From assembly GCA_021775275.1 (NCBI GenBank), contig JAJFIE010000231.1:1-6561 (forward strand): a stretch of 6,561 nucleotides of DNA, given 5' to 3'. Shown here piece after piece: positions 1 to 5,914 of the stretch. Source of the DNA: Rhodospirillales bacterium (GTDB taxonomy: Bacteria; Pseudomonadota; Alphaproteobacteria; Rhodospirillales; Casp-alpha2). How positions within the stretch are numbered: the stretch's first letter is position 1; the number at the start of each line of letters is the position of its first letter. The notes beneath the pieces are model-generated. The model made no database searches and had not been told where the DNA came from. It saw only the letters and a list, made by a program, of their open reading frames with translations. A program made the translations under genes and the position numbers.

Positions 1-2250
1 CGGGCGCTGGTGGCGGAATTCTTCCCCGGCATGTCGAGTCGCATTTCCGGCATTGGTCTTTCCGGTATCTGGCACAAGATCAGCGACCGTCATGCAGCAG
101 CCTTCGCCCCCGATGTGGTGCCGCTGTCCGTTGGCGGTTTCTACCGATTCAGATCAGGCGGCGAACGCCACGGCCACGACGGCCAATTGATCCATATCCT
201 GCAAAGCGCAGTGACGTCCGAGTCCTATACAACCTACAAGAAATACGCCGACGGCGTAAACGGCCGCGATCCCATTTACCTGCGTGACCTGCTTGGCTTC
301 AAACAGGCCCGCACGGCTATTTCCGTGGAGGACGTGCAGTCCATCACCGAGATCAGAAAGCGCCTTGTTTCGCCGGGAATTTCGCTGGGCGCGCTCAGCC
401 CCGAGGCGCATGAGACCCTGTCCATCGCCATGAACAGGATCGGGGCCAAATCCGATTCCGGCGAAGGCGGCGAGGACTCTGAACGGTACAAACCCCGCGC
501 CAATGGCGACAATGCATCAAGCGCCATCAAGCAGGTCGCCTCGGGCCGCTTCGGCGTCACGGCGGAATACCTGAATAACTGCACCGAGATTGAGATCAAG
601 ATGGCGCAGGGGGCCAAGCCCGGCGAGGGCGGACAACTGCCCGGCGGCAAGGTAACCTTTGAGATCGCCAAACTGCGCTATTCCACCCCCGGGGTGACGC
701 TGATCTCGCCGCCGCCACATCATGACATCTATTCCATCGAGGATCTGGCGCAGCTGATCTATGATCTGAAGCAGATCAACCCGGACGCCAGTGTATGCGT
801 CAAACTGGTAGCGCGATCCGGTGTCGGCACCATTGCGGCGGGCGTGGCCAAAGCCAAGGCCGACGTGATCCTGATTTCCGGCCATGACGGCGGTACCGGG
901 GCCAGCCCGCAAAGCTCCATCAAGTATGCCGGGCTGCCCTGGGAAATGGGCATTGCCGAGGCTAACCAGGTGCTGACCCTGAACCGGCTGCGCCACCGGG
1001 TGAAGTTGCGCGTGGACGGCGGCATCAAGACCGGCCGCGACGTGGTTATTGCCGCCATGCTGGGCGGTGAGGAATTCGGCATTGGCACGGCGTCGCTTGT
1101 CGCCATGGGCTGTATTATGGTGCGTCAGTGTCATTCCAACACCTGCCCCGTAGGCGTCTGCACGCAGGATGAGCGGCTACGCGAAAAATTCAGCGGCACG
1201 CCTGAAAAGGTCGTCAACCTGTTTTCCTTCATCGCCGAGGACGTGGCCGAGATTCTGGCCGGGCTGGGCTTTGCCTCTCTCGACGAGGTCATTGGCCGTT
1301 CGGACCTGCTCAGCCAGGTCAGCCGGGGGCACAACGATCTTGACGATCTGGACCTGAACGCACTGCTGGCGCAGGCAGATGCCGGCGGCTTCCCGCGTCA
1401 TTGTTCCCTGACCGAACGCAACGACGTTCCCGATACCCTCGATGCACAAATCATCGCCGACGCGGAAGCCACACTGGCGCAGGGCGAAAAAATGCAGCTC
1501 ACATACACGGTACAAAACACCCACCGGGCGGTGGGTACGCGGACCAGTTCGGAAATTGTGCGGCGTTATGGCATGACGGGCCTCAAACCCGGTCACCTCA
1601 CTGTTCGTTTACGGGGCTCGGCGGGTCAGTCGCTGGGTGCGTTCGCCGTTCAGGGGCTGGTGCTGGAAGTCTTCGGCGACGCCAATGATTATGTCGGCAA
1701 GGGCCTGTCGGGTGGTTCCATCGTGGTCCGCCCGCCGGTTTCCAGCCCGCTGGAAAGCCACAGGAACACCATCATCGGCAACACGGTTTTGTATGGCGCA
1801 ACGTCTGGCAAGCTGTTCGCGGCGGGACAGGCGGGTGAGCGTTTCTGCGTCAGGAACTCTGGCGCACAGGCCGTGGTCGAGGGTTGCGGCTCCAACGGCT
1901 GTGAATACATGACCGGCGGCATGGCGGCGATTTTGGGAAAAGTCGGCGCCAACTTCGGCGCCGGCATGACCGGCGGCATGGCATTCGTCTATGACCCGGA
2001 CGACGACTTTCAGTACCGGGTGAATGCGGACACGGTGCTCTATCAGCGCATCGAGACGGAATACTGGCGTGACGTGCTGAAAATCCTCATCGGCCAACAC
2101 GCCAAGCACACCGCATCGAATTTCGCACAGGAATTACTGGCCAGTTGGGACCTGGCCGAAAGCCGTTTCTGGCAGGTCGTGCCCCGCGAAATGCTCGACA
2201 AGCTGGAACACCCGGTGAGTGCGCAGGCGGAAGAAGAACTGAGGGCGTAA
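1..2250 (+). CDS. gltB: Glutamate synthase (NADPH) large subunit, C-terminal half, 5'-truncated by window edge
   Basis: GltB transfers the glutamine amide nitrogen to 2-oxoglutarate to make glutamate, in the cytoplasm, with GltD supplying NADPH electrons. The frame is open from base 1 to the TAA at 2248-2250, so 749 residues are visible of a protein usually about 1500 long. The GTG at base 10 is internal, not a start. The FMN-binding synthase domain covers roughly visible residues 100-440, with the glycine-rich ISGHDGGTGASP at about 292-303. The 3Fe-4S cluster ligands follow as C-x5-C-x4-C: Cys371, Cys377 and Cys382. The C-terminal beta-helix (GXGXG) domain spans about 500-700, with repeats such as GLSGGSIVV and MTGGMAAILG. 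The N-terminal amidotransferase domain lies outside the window. No gltD follows; the next gene is on the other strand, so gltD must be upstream or elsewhere. Nothing in the visible part looks broken. Confidence 0.97.
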   Translation, partial: RALVAEFFPGMSSRISGIGLSGIWHKISDRHAAAFAPDVVPLSVGGFYRFRSGGERHGHDGQLIHILQSAVTSESYTTYKKYADGVNGRDPIYLRDLLGFKQARTAISVEDVQSITEIRKRLVSPGISLGALSPEAHETLSIAMNRIGAKSDSGEGGEDSERYKPRANGDNASSAIKQVASGRFGVTAEYLNNCTEIEIKMAQGAKPGEGGQLPGGKVTFEIAKLRYSTPGVTLISPPPHHDIYSIEDLAQLIYDLKQINPDASVCVKLVARSGVGTIAAGVAKAKADVILISGHDGGTGASPQSSIKYAGLPWEMGIAEANQVLTLNRLRHRVKLRVDGGIKTGRDVVIAAMLGGEEFGIGTASLVAMGCIMVRQCHSNTCPVGVCTQDERLREKFSGTPEKVVNLFSFIAEDVAEILAGLGFASLDEVIGRSDLLSQVSRGHNDLDDLDLNALLAQADAGGFPRHCSLTERNDVPDTLDAQIIADAEATLAQGEKMQLTYTVQNTHRAVGTRTSSEIVRRYGMTGLKPGHLTVRLRGSAGQSLGAFAVQGLVLEVFGDANDYVGKGLSGGSIVVRPPVSSPLESHRNTIIGNTVLYGATSGKLFAAGQAGERFCVRNSGAQAVVEGCGSNGCEYMTGGMAAILGKVGANFGAGMTGGMAFVYDPDDDFQYRVNADTVLYQRIETEYWRDVLKILIGQHAKHTASNFAQELLASWDLAESRFWQVVPREMLDKLEHPVSAQAEEELRA

Positions 2251-2311
2251 ACAATACCTCGCCCCGGTCTCGCACGGCCATGGGATGGTGCAGTGATCCC
2301 CATTGCAGGCA

Positions 2312-2560
2312 TTAACTGGCTAGCCCCGCCACCATTGCGCAGAGCGCCACGAGGTGGATAAGGATGATCGCCTTGTCGTTCCACATCAGACCGACAAGGA
2401 ACCAGCCTGACAGCCCCGATAGAAACAGATAGATGTTCCACGGCGTCAAATCAAAAGCAGTCGCGGCATACCCCAGTATCTGGATGATGGATGCGAACCA
2501 CTTTAATGCAAAAACCGCCTGGTCACGGTTCGGAGCAAGTGAAACCGCCTCACACTGCAC
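2312..2560 (-). CDS. Small three-helix membrane protein (DUF6552-like)
   Basis: This is an 82-residue, strongly hydrophobic protein with three predicted membrane helices at about residues 17-36, 42-60 and 64-82, so almost nothing lies outside the membrane. Short conserved-looking blocks (TPWNIYLFL, GLMWNDKAI) resemble a small family I recall from Rhodobacteraceae as DUF6552; that match is from memory. Some members are labelled 'UbiE' in databases, but nothing here resembles a methyltransferase. The GTG start at 2558-2560 is favoured because a GGAGG ribosome site (2569-2573) sits 8 nt upstream and no in-frame ATG exists before mid-protein. The gene overlaps the end of the SDR gene by 11 nt, which suggests coupled translation and a shared transcript. 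Function unknown. It ends 61 bp from the convergent gltB. Confidence 0.8.
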   Translation of the reverse strand: MQCEAVSLAPNRDQAVFALKWFASIIQILGYAATAFDLTPWNIYLFLSGLSGWFLVGLMWNDKAIILIHLVALCAMVAGLAS

Positions 2561-3254
2561 GGGTCAATCCTCCATCAATGCGGATGTTCTGACCTGTGAT
2601 ATACGCCGCTTCATCGGATGCAAGATAGGAGATCAGTGAAGAGACTTCGGTAGCCTTACCATAACGGCCCATGGGAATACGCGAACGACGATCTTCGGTT
2701 TCAGGCAAGCTATCAATAAAGCCCGGAAGAATATTATTCATACGGATGTTATCGGTCGCATATTTATCGGCGAAGAGCTTGGTGAAGCTCGCGAGGGCTG
2801 CGCGAAAAACACCCGACGTGGGGAATAGCGGGTCCGGCTCAAACGCGGCAAAGGTCGAGATGTTCAGAATCGTACCGCCGCCCTGTTTCATCATTATCGG
2901 TGTGACCATGCGGGCCGGACGCACGACGTTCAGCAAATAGACGTCCATCCCGGTGTGCCAGTCATCGTCATTAATTTCCAGCACCGGCCCCTTTGGTCCA
3001 TGCCCCGCAGAATTGACAAGGACGTCCACACGCCCCCAACGGTCCATTGCGACATCCACGAGTTTCTGAATATCGGCAACTGTCTGGTTCGAACCTGTTA
3101 CGCCGATACCGCCCAGATCGGCCGCCAGAGCCTCGCCTTTGCCCGAGGACGACAGGATCGCAATTTTGTACCCGTCTGATGCCAATTGCCGGGCCGCATC
3201 AGCCCCCATGCCGCTGCCACCGGCTGTGACAAGCGCTACTTTTTCCGTGTTCAT
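2550..3254 (-). CDS. SDR-family protein with non-canonical active site
   Basis: This 234-residue protein has the length and fold signature of a classical short-chain dehydrogenase/reductase. The N-terminal TAGGSGMG (residues 10-17) is the Rossmann nucleotide-binding turn, NSAG (81-84) is a variant of the structural NNAG, and Asn109 matches the family's active-site Asn. LPGFIDS and ITGQNIRIDGG are the usual C-terminal SDR blocks. The catalytic region is odd. Aligned by hand on the downstream A-A-L helix and the 13-residue Ser-to-Tyr spacing, the usual Ser, Tyr and Lys positions hold Thr134, Ser147 and Arg151. It may therefore bind a dinucleotide but use different chemistry, or be a non-catalytic binding protein. 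Annotations such as '3-oxoacyl-ACP reductase' would not be safe. The ATG at 3252-3254 has a GAGGA site (3262-3266) 7 nt upstream. The gene is divergent from the LysR gene and overlaps the small membrane protein gene downstream. Substrate unknown. Confidence 0.9.
   Translation of the reverse strand: MNTEKVALVTAGGSGMGADAARQLASDGYKIAILSSSGKGEALAADLGGIGVTGSNQTVADIQKLVDVAMDRWGRVDVLVNSAGHGPKGPVLEINDDDWHTGMDVYLLNVVRPARMVTPIMMKQGGGTILNISTFAAFEPDPLFPTSGVFRAALASFTKLFADKYATDNIRMNNILPGFIDSLPETEDRRSRIPMGRYGKATEVSSLISYLASDEAAYITGQNIRIDGGLTRAV
2569..2573 (-). promoter_or_regulatory. Ribosome binding site deciding the GTG start of the small membrane protein
   Basis: On the minus strand this reads GGAGG, 8 nt before the GTG at 2558-2560, and lies inside the 3' end of the SDR coding sequence. 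It is a near-ideal Shine-Dalgarno site and is the main reason for accepting a GTG start within the preceding gene. Confidence 0.75.
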
Positions 3255-3272
3255 GATCGTTTCCTCATCATT

Positions 3273-3289
3273 GGTTTCAACTGAAAACC
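3273..3289. repeat. Imperfect inverted repeat upstream of the SDR gene (possible operator)
   Basis: The sequence reads GGTTTCA-AC-TGAAAACC: arms GGTTTCA and TGAAACC around a 2-nt centre, with one extra A in the right arm. It lies 19-35 bp upstream of the SDR start codon, in the divergent gap with the LysR gene. This position suits an operator or an RNA hairpin near the SDR ribosome site. The repeat is short, so chance cannot be excluded. Confidence 0.35.
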
Positions 3290-3329
3290 TACGCCCGCCC
3301 CCCTTCCTTGACTAATCATGTCTCGTCGT

Positions 3330-3358
3330 GTGAGGTTGTAGAAAATCTACTGCCTCAC
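3330..3358. promoter_or_regulatory. 29-bp dyad in the lysR/SDR divergent gap, candidate LysR operator
   Basis: The left arm is GTGAGG-tt-GTAGA, the centre is AAA, and the right arm is TCTAC-tg-CCTCAC. Eleven of thirteen arm positions pair, with only the 2-bp inner step mismatched. It begins 75 bp from the SDR start codon and ends 12 bp before the lysR ATG, where a LysR-type regulator would typically bind to repress itself and control a divergent gene. A symmetrical T-N11-A box is not present; the inner dyad is T-N9-A. As RNA it could also form a strong hairpin abutting the weak lysR ribosome site (GGA at 3359-3361). Confidence 0.55.
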
Positions 3359-3370
3359 GGAACGCCCATC

Positions 3371-4249
3371 ATGCGCACCCCCAACCTGAATTCACTTCGA
3401 ATGTTTGATGCGGCGGCCAGGCATCTGAACTTCCGGCTTGCCGCAGAAGAGTTGAACCTGACCCAAGGCGCCGTCGCGCAACAGGTGCGCCGGTTAGAGG
3501 CGGACCTGGGTCTCAAGCTGTTTCACAGAGTGGCCCGGGGACTGACCCTCACGGAAATAGGCAGCAATTACCATGCGCCGGTTCGCCGTGCGATTGGCAT
3601 CATAGATGACGCGACTCGTAAGTTACGCCCGGAAAATACCCGAATAACGCTTAGCGTCACACCGTCGCTTGCAGCAAAATGGCTTGTTCCACGACTATCG
3701 TCATTCGCACAATTGCATCCGGGAATCGAAGTGCAGACTGTGGCCAGCGAAGGTCTTTCAAATTTTCAGTCTGATGGGGTCGATATCGCCATCAGACAGG
3801 GCCGACCGCCTTTTGGAAATGGCCTTCACACTGAATTGCTCGCGCCGCTCGACCTTCGTGCGGTATGCAGCGAAAGCTATGCCATGACCACAGACGTGAT
3901 CGTTCGGTTTGAGGACTTCGCGAAACATCAACTGATACAGGATAGCCATCGGCACTGGGACGCATTATTCGAGAAGGCTGGTGTGACAGCCCCTGATCGA
4001 ATGATGCAGTTCAACCAAACGGCGTTGGCAATGGATGCCGCGGCAAATGGTCAGGGCGTGGCCCTTGCGCCACGACTGTTATTGGATATTGAATTCGCAC
4101 AGGGAAAACTCACGCAACTGTGGCAGGACACTCAGACCGAGCAGAGCGGTTATTATATTGTTTATCCCCACATACAAACACCAAACGCGACAGGTCGAGG
4201 AGAAGTCATCGACTGGCTTCTGTCGGCCGGCAAAGACGTTGGTGTGTGA
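3371..4249 (+). CDS. LysR-family transcriptional regulator, GcvA-like
   Basis: This is a 292-residue DNA-binding regulator of usual LysR length. The N-terminal winged helix-turn-helix covers about residues 6-65; its recognition region LAAEELNLTQGAVAQQVRRLE begins at residue 23. A linker helix follows, then a periplasmic-binding-protein-like effector domain from about residue 91 (ITLSVTPSLAAKWLVPRL) to the C-terminus. The ITLSVTPSLAAKWLVPRL block and the DGVDIAIRQGRPPF segment are typical of the GcvA-like subgroup. I chose the ATG at 3371 because MRTPNLNSLRMFDAAARH is the normal LysR N-terminus; an in-frame TTG at 3308 would add 21 residues unlike the family and cross the 29-bp dyad. It is divergent from the SDR gene, so that gene and the small membrane protein gene are its most likely targets. 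The effector is unknown and it is not necessarily a glycine-cleavage regulator. Confidence 0.95.
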   Translation: MRTPNLNSLRMFDAAARHLNFRLAAEELNLTQGAVAQQVRRLEADLGLKLFHRVARGLTLTEIGSNYHAPVRRAIGIIDDATRKLRPENTRITLSVTPSLAAKWLVPRLSSFAQLHPGIEVQTVASEGLSNFQSDGVDIAIRQGRPPFGNGLHTELLAPLDLRAVCSESYAMTTDVIVRFEDFAKHQLIQDSHRHWDALFEKAGVTAPDRMMQFNQTALAMDAAANGQGVALAPRLLLDIEFAQGKLTQLWQDTQTEQSGYYIVYPHIQTPNATGRGEVIDWLLSAGKDVGV

Positions 4250-4371
4250 TAATCTGCCATAACTGTCATATCCGGTTATGCGGCATCTGGGTATATCGAA
4301 ACTCATCTTGGCGGCGGATGGGATTCCTGTGGCGCCGCCCTATCTGGAAGACTCCCCGGCGGCTGTCTGTC

Positions 4372-4896
4372 TTAAGCATCCGAATTTGTTATTGGCATTA
4401 TGTTCTCGCCTGCCAGCAAGTCCTCCACAAAATATGCCGCAAGTTCGTTGCGGCCCGTGACTCCGGCCTTCTGATATATTGCGCTGCTCTGGCTCTTGAC
4501 AGTTCCGGGGCGCGTGTCCCGGACGTCCGATATCTCCTGGATGGACAACCCCTTGATCAGTAGCAATGCGATATCACGTTCGGACGACGTTAATTTCCAG
4601 GCATCGAATTTTCCATAGATCACGGCCAACAGCTCGCCGGAGGCGACCTGAACGAAAGCCCGGGCATTGCGATGATCGTGCAGTAGCCGCTTGATTTGCC
4701 AGCCGATTACGACCAGGGCGAAAGCCAGGGTAACGGCCGAGACAAGTTCAATGGTGCCGTGATCAATCCACGGAGCCGCGAGGTCTATCCGAAAAACATC
4801 CGCCAACACATCCAGCAGGAAAAAGACTTCACAGACAGCGATGATCACAAAGGAAATGACGAGAGATTGAATTCCAAACGTTTTCTTGTTTTTCAT
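4372..4896 (-). CDS. Membrane-anchored LuxR-type transcriptional regulator
   Basis: From the ATG at 4894-4896 this is a 174-residue protein with two membrane helices (about residues 9-32 and 48-68) and a C-terminal GerE/LuxR helix-turn-helix (about 100-162). The DNA-binding part shows LTSSERDIALLLIKGLS, then GTVKSQSSAIYQKAGV and GRNEL, close to the family consensus. Lys/Arg residues before helix 1 and after helix 2 place both termini in the cytoplasm, leaving a periplasmic loop of only about 15 residues. There is no receiver or autoinducer domain. The start is uncertain: an in-frame GTG at 4950 would give 192 residues. Neither start has a good ribosome site, but the GTG version would overlap a possible promoter. 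The gene follows the free DHC gene on the same strand, so control of the cytochrome cluster is a reasonable inference. Similar two-helix LuxR proteins are known in Rhodobacterales; their signal is unclear. Confidence 0.88.
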   Translation of the reverse strand: MKNKKTFGIQSLVISFVIIAVCEVFFLLDVLADVFRIDLAAPWIDHGTIELVSAVTLAFALVVIGWQIKRLLHDHRNARAFVQVASGELLAVIYGKFDAWKLTSSERDIALLLIKGLSIQEISDVRDTRPGTVKSQSSAIYQKAGVTGRNELAAYFVEDLLAGENIMPITNSDA

Positions 4897-4929
4897 CGTG
4901 GCGACAATTCTGCGATCCTTTATCCCGGG

Positions 4930-4957
4930 ATTGTAGCCACGCAGAATCACAAAACAA
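4930..4957 (-). promoter_or_regulatory. Possible sigma70-like promoter for the LuxR-type gene
   Basis: On the minus strand a TACAAT box (4930-4935, five of six matches to TATAAT) lies 16 nt after TTGTTT (4952-4957, three of six matches to TTGACA). It sits between the end of the free DHC gene and the ATG at 4896. If used, transcription would begin near 4923, after the alternative GTG, and would favour the shorter protein. The -35 is weak, so this is tentative. Confidence 0.3.
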
Positions 4958-4971
4958 GTGAGCCGTTTCCA

Positions 4972-5448
4972 TCAATCGTCGTCATAGTATCCCTGATCGG
5001 CCCCCCGATGGCAGGCAATGCAGTTGGCTTTGGATTTGACTTTCGGGTCTTTCCAGGCCCGTTGAGGAACCTCTTCATTGTGTTCGCGCACCCAATACGG
5101 CGTTTCCGTAATGCGCAAGGGGGCGGAACCTTCGGACAATCCGCGCATGAATTTTCCGCTGAACAAGCCGGAATCGGCGGCATTATCCAGGTGGTATTTT
5201 TTAATGTGGCGGACCATTTCCGGTTCCAGGGAAGCGTCTTCACCAAAGTGATTGGGCAGCCCGTCCATGATGATGCCCCACGATTTTTTGGGTAGCATTT
5301 GAGGCTGGAACGCCATATGGCAGGCTCCGCATTCCCGGGCAACGATCGGATCTCCAATTGGCTTGTAACGCTCGTCAGCCTGAACCGCCGAATTCACAAG
5401 GAGAACCATTGCGGCGGCGGTTAAATAAATTCCTGTATTTTTAGACAT
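4972..5448 (-). CDS. Diheme cytochrome c (DHC), periplasmic
   Basis: This is a soluble periplasmic diheme cytochrome c of the DHC family, known in R. sphaeroides as the electron donor to SHP. From the Met at 5446-5448 it has 158 residues. A signal peptide runs to about Ala24 (cleavage after VQA). Haem sites are CGACH (Cys40, Cys43, His44) and CIACH (Cys143, Cys146, His147). His67 in PNHFGED and His123 in REHNEE are the likely second axial ligands, giving two bis-His haems. ITETPYW and SKANCIACH are family hallmarks. The upstream ATG at 5452-5454 is only 2 nt from the AGGA site (5457-5460), while the chosen ATG is 8 nt away. The protein stops at YYDDD, without the short R-x-x-IP-type tail seen in the fused copy upstream. 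It follows SHP by 16-22 nt, so the two are surely co-transcribed. Confidence 0.93.
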   Translation of the reverse strand: MSKNTGIYLTAAAMVLLVNSAVQADERYKPIGDPIVARECGACHMAFQPQMLPKKSWGIIMDGLPNHFGEDASLEPEMVRHIKKYHLDNAADSGLFSGKFMRGLSEGSAPLRITETPYWVREHNEEVPQRAWKDPKVKSKANCIACHRGADQGYYDDD

Positions 5449-5456
5449 TTTCATTT

Positions 5457-5460
5457 TCCT
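5457..5460 (-). promoter_or_regulatory. Ribosome binding site favouring the second ATG of the DHC gene
   Basis: The minus strand reads AGGA followed by AAATGAAAATG. The first ATG (5452-5454) is only 2 nt from AGGA, too close for normal initiation, whereas the second in-frame ATG (5446-5448) is 8 nt away. The second start is therefore preferred, shortening the signal peptide by two residues. Confidence 0.5.
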
Positions 5461-5470
5461 GTTTTGGGGG

Positions 5471-5914
5471 TTATTGAGTGGCCATGAATGTCAGGAAGTC
5501 GCCCTTTTCCAGCGGGGAGCAAACACGCCCGAGAACACTCGTACAGTTGCGGCGGAACCATTTTTCGAGCTTCTTGGCGTCGGCGTATCGGTCGGGAGTC
5601 ATGGACAGCGCCATCGGAGCGATTTCTTTTCCGGCCCGGGTTTGCCCGATACCTGTCGGGTTCGCCGTATGACAGGTGGTGCACGATGGGGTTTCCGGCT
5701 TTCCTGTCGCCGGACTCGAAGAAAAAAGAATGCTGCCACGGTCAGCAGAAAAGCCGGCGAAGTTATTGTCCTGGGCCCTGGCCTCAGCGGCATAGTCGGC
5801 AATCTTCTCCTGCATCTGGGCCGCCGATACCGGGGCGCTGACCGGCAAGGCCCACACGCTGACGAGTGCGGCAATGATTAACAGGCGCGTGGACGAAATA
5901 GAATAGGGCCTCAT
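5471..5914 (-). CDS. Sphaeroides haem protein-like monoheme cytochrome c (SHP, DUF1924)
   Basis: This 147-residue exported protein matches SHP, a small cytochrome c whose haem has an Asn sixth ligand that leaves on reduction, letting O2, NO or similar ligands bind. A signal peptide (hydrophobic core about residues 11-23) is cleaved near VSA-A (31/32). The single haem site is CTTCH (Cys78, Cys81, His82). The GKPETPSCTTCHTANPTG stretch, the TRAGKEIAPMALSMTPDRY block and the EKWFRRNCTSVLGRVC block are the family hallmarks. Asn123 is the candidate axial ligand; Cys124 and Cys132 would form the SHP disulfide. The ATG overlaps the stop of the upstream fusion gene (ATGA, 5911-5914) and has an AGGAG site (5922-5926) 7 nt upstream. 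It sits between two DHC-containing genes, its expected electron donors. The physiological role of SHP is not settled. Confidence 0.93.
   Translation of the reverse strand: MRPYSISSTRLLIIAALVSVWALPVSAPVSAAQMQEKIADYAAEARAQDNNFAGFSADRGSILFSSSPATGKPETPSCTTCHTANPTGIGQTRAGKEIAPMALSMTPDRYADAKKLEKWFRRNCTSVLGRVCSPLEKGDFLTFMATQ

Noticed and set aside
1177..1596. Minus-strand open frames within gltB, including this 139-residue one
   Set aside because: Typical antisense shadows of a GC-rich coding sequence; the GltB frame here carries the beta-helix linker and family motifs without interruption.
2280..2303. Hairpin ATGGGAT / ATCCC-c-AT between gltB and the small membrane protein gene as a bidirectional terminator
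   Set aside because: The stem is short and bulged with no adjacent T-run, so it is not a credible intrinsic terminator.
3308..3370. TTG start at 3308 giving a 313-residue LysR protein
   Set aside because: The extra 21 residues are unlike LysR N-termini and the segment is better explained as the regulatory gap containing the 29-bp dyad.
4255..4285. Hairpin TGCC-ATAAC / GTTAT-gc-GGCA after lysR as an intrinsic terminator
   Set aside because: The stem needs a 2-nt bulge and an 11-nt loop, and no T-run follows on either strand. A terminator role is possible but not supported.
4079..4306. Minus-strand 75-residue open frame antisense to the end of lysR
   Set aside because: Mostly a shadow of the well-supported LysR frame; the translation shows no domain or membrane pattern.
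4310..4339. GGCGGC / GCCGCC inverted repeat in the lysR/luxR gap
   Set aside because: A 6-bp GC stem with an 18-nt loop and no T-run is easily expected by chance in GC-rich DNA.
4278..4460. Plus-strand 60-residue open frame across the lysR/luxR convergent gap
   Set aside because: It runs antisense into the coding sequence of the LuxR-type gene, has no convincing ribosome site, and its translation has no family features I recognise.
4696..5295. Plus-strand 199-residue open frame across the LuxR and DHC genes
   Set aside because: It is antisense to two genes with clear family motifs (GerE HTH, CxxCH haem sites); its translation has no recognisable features.
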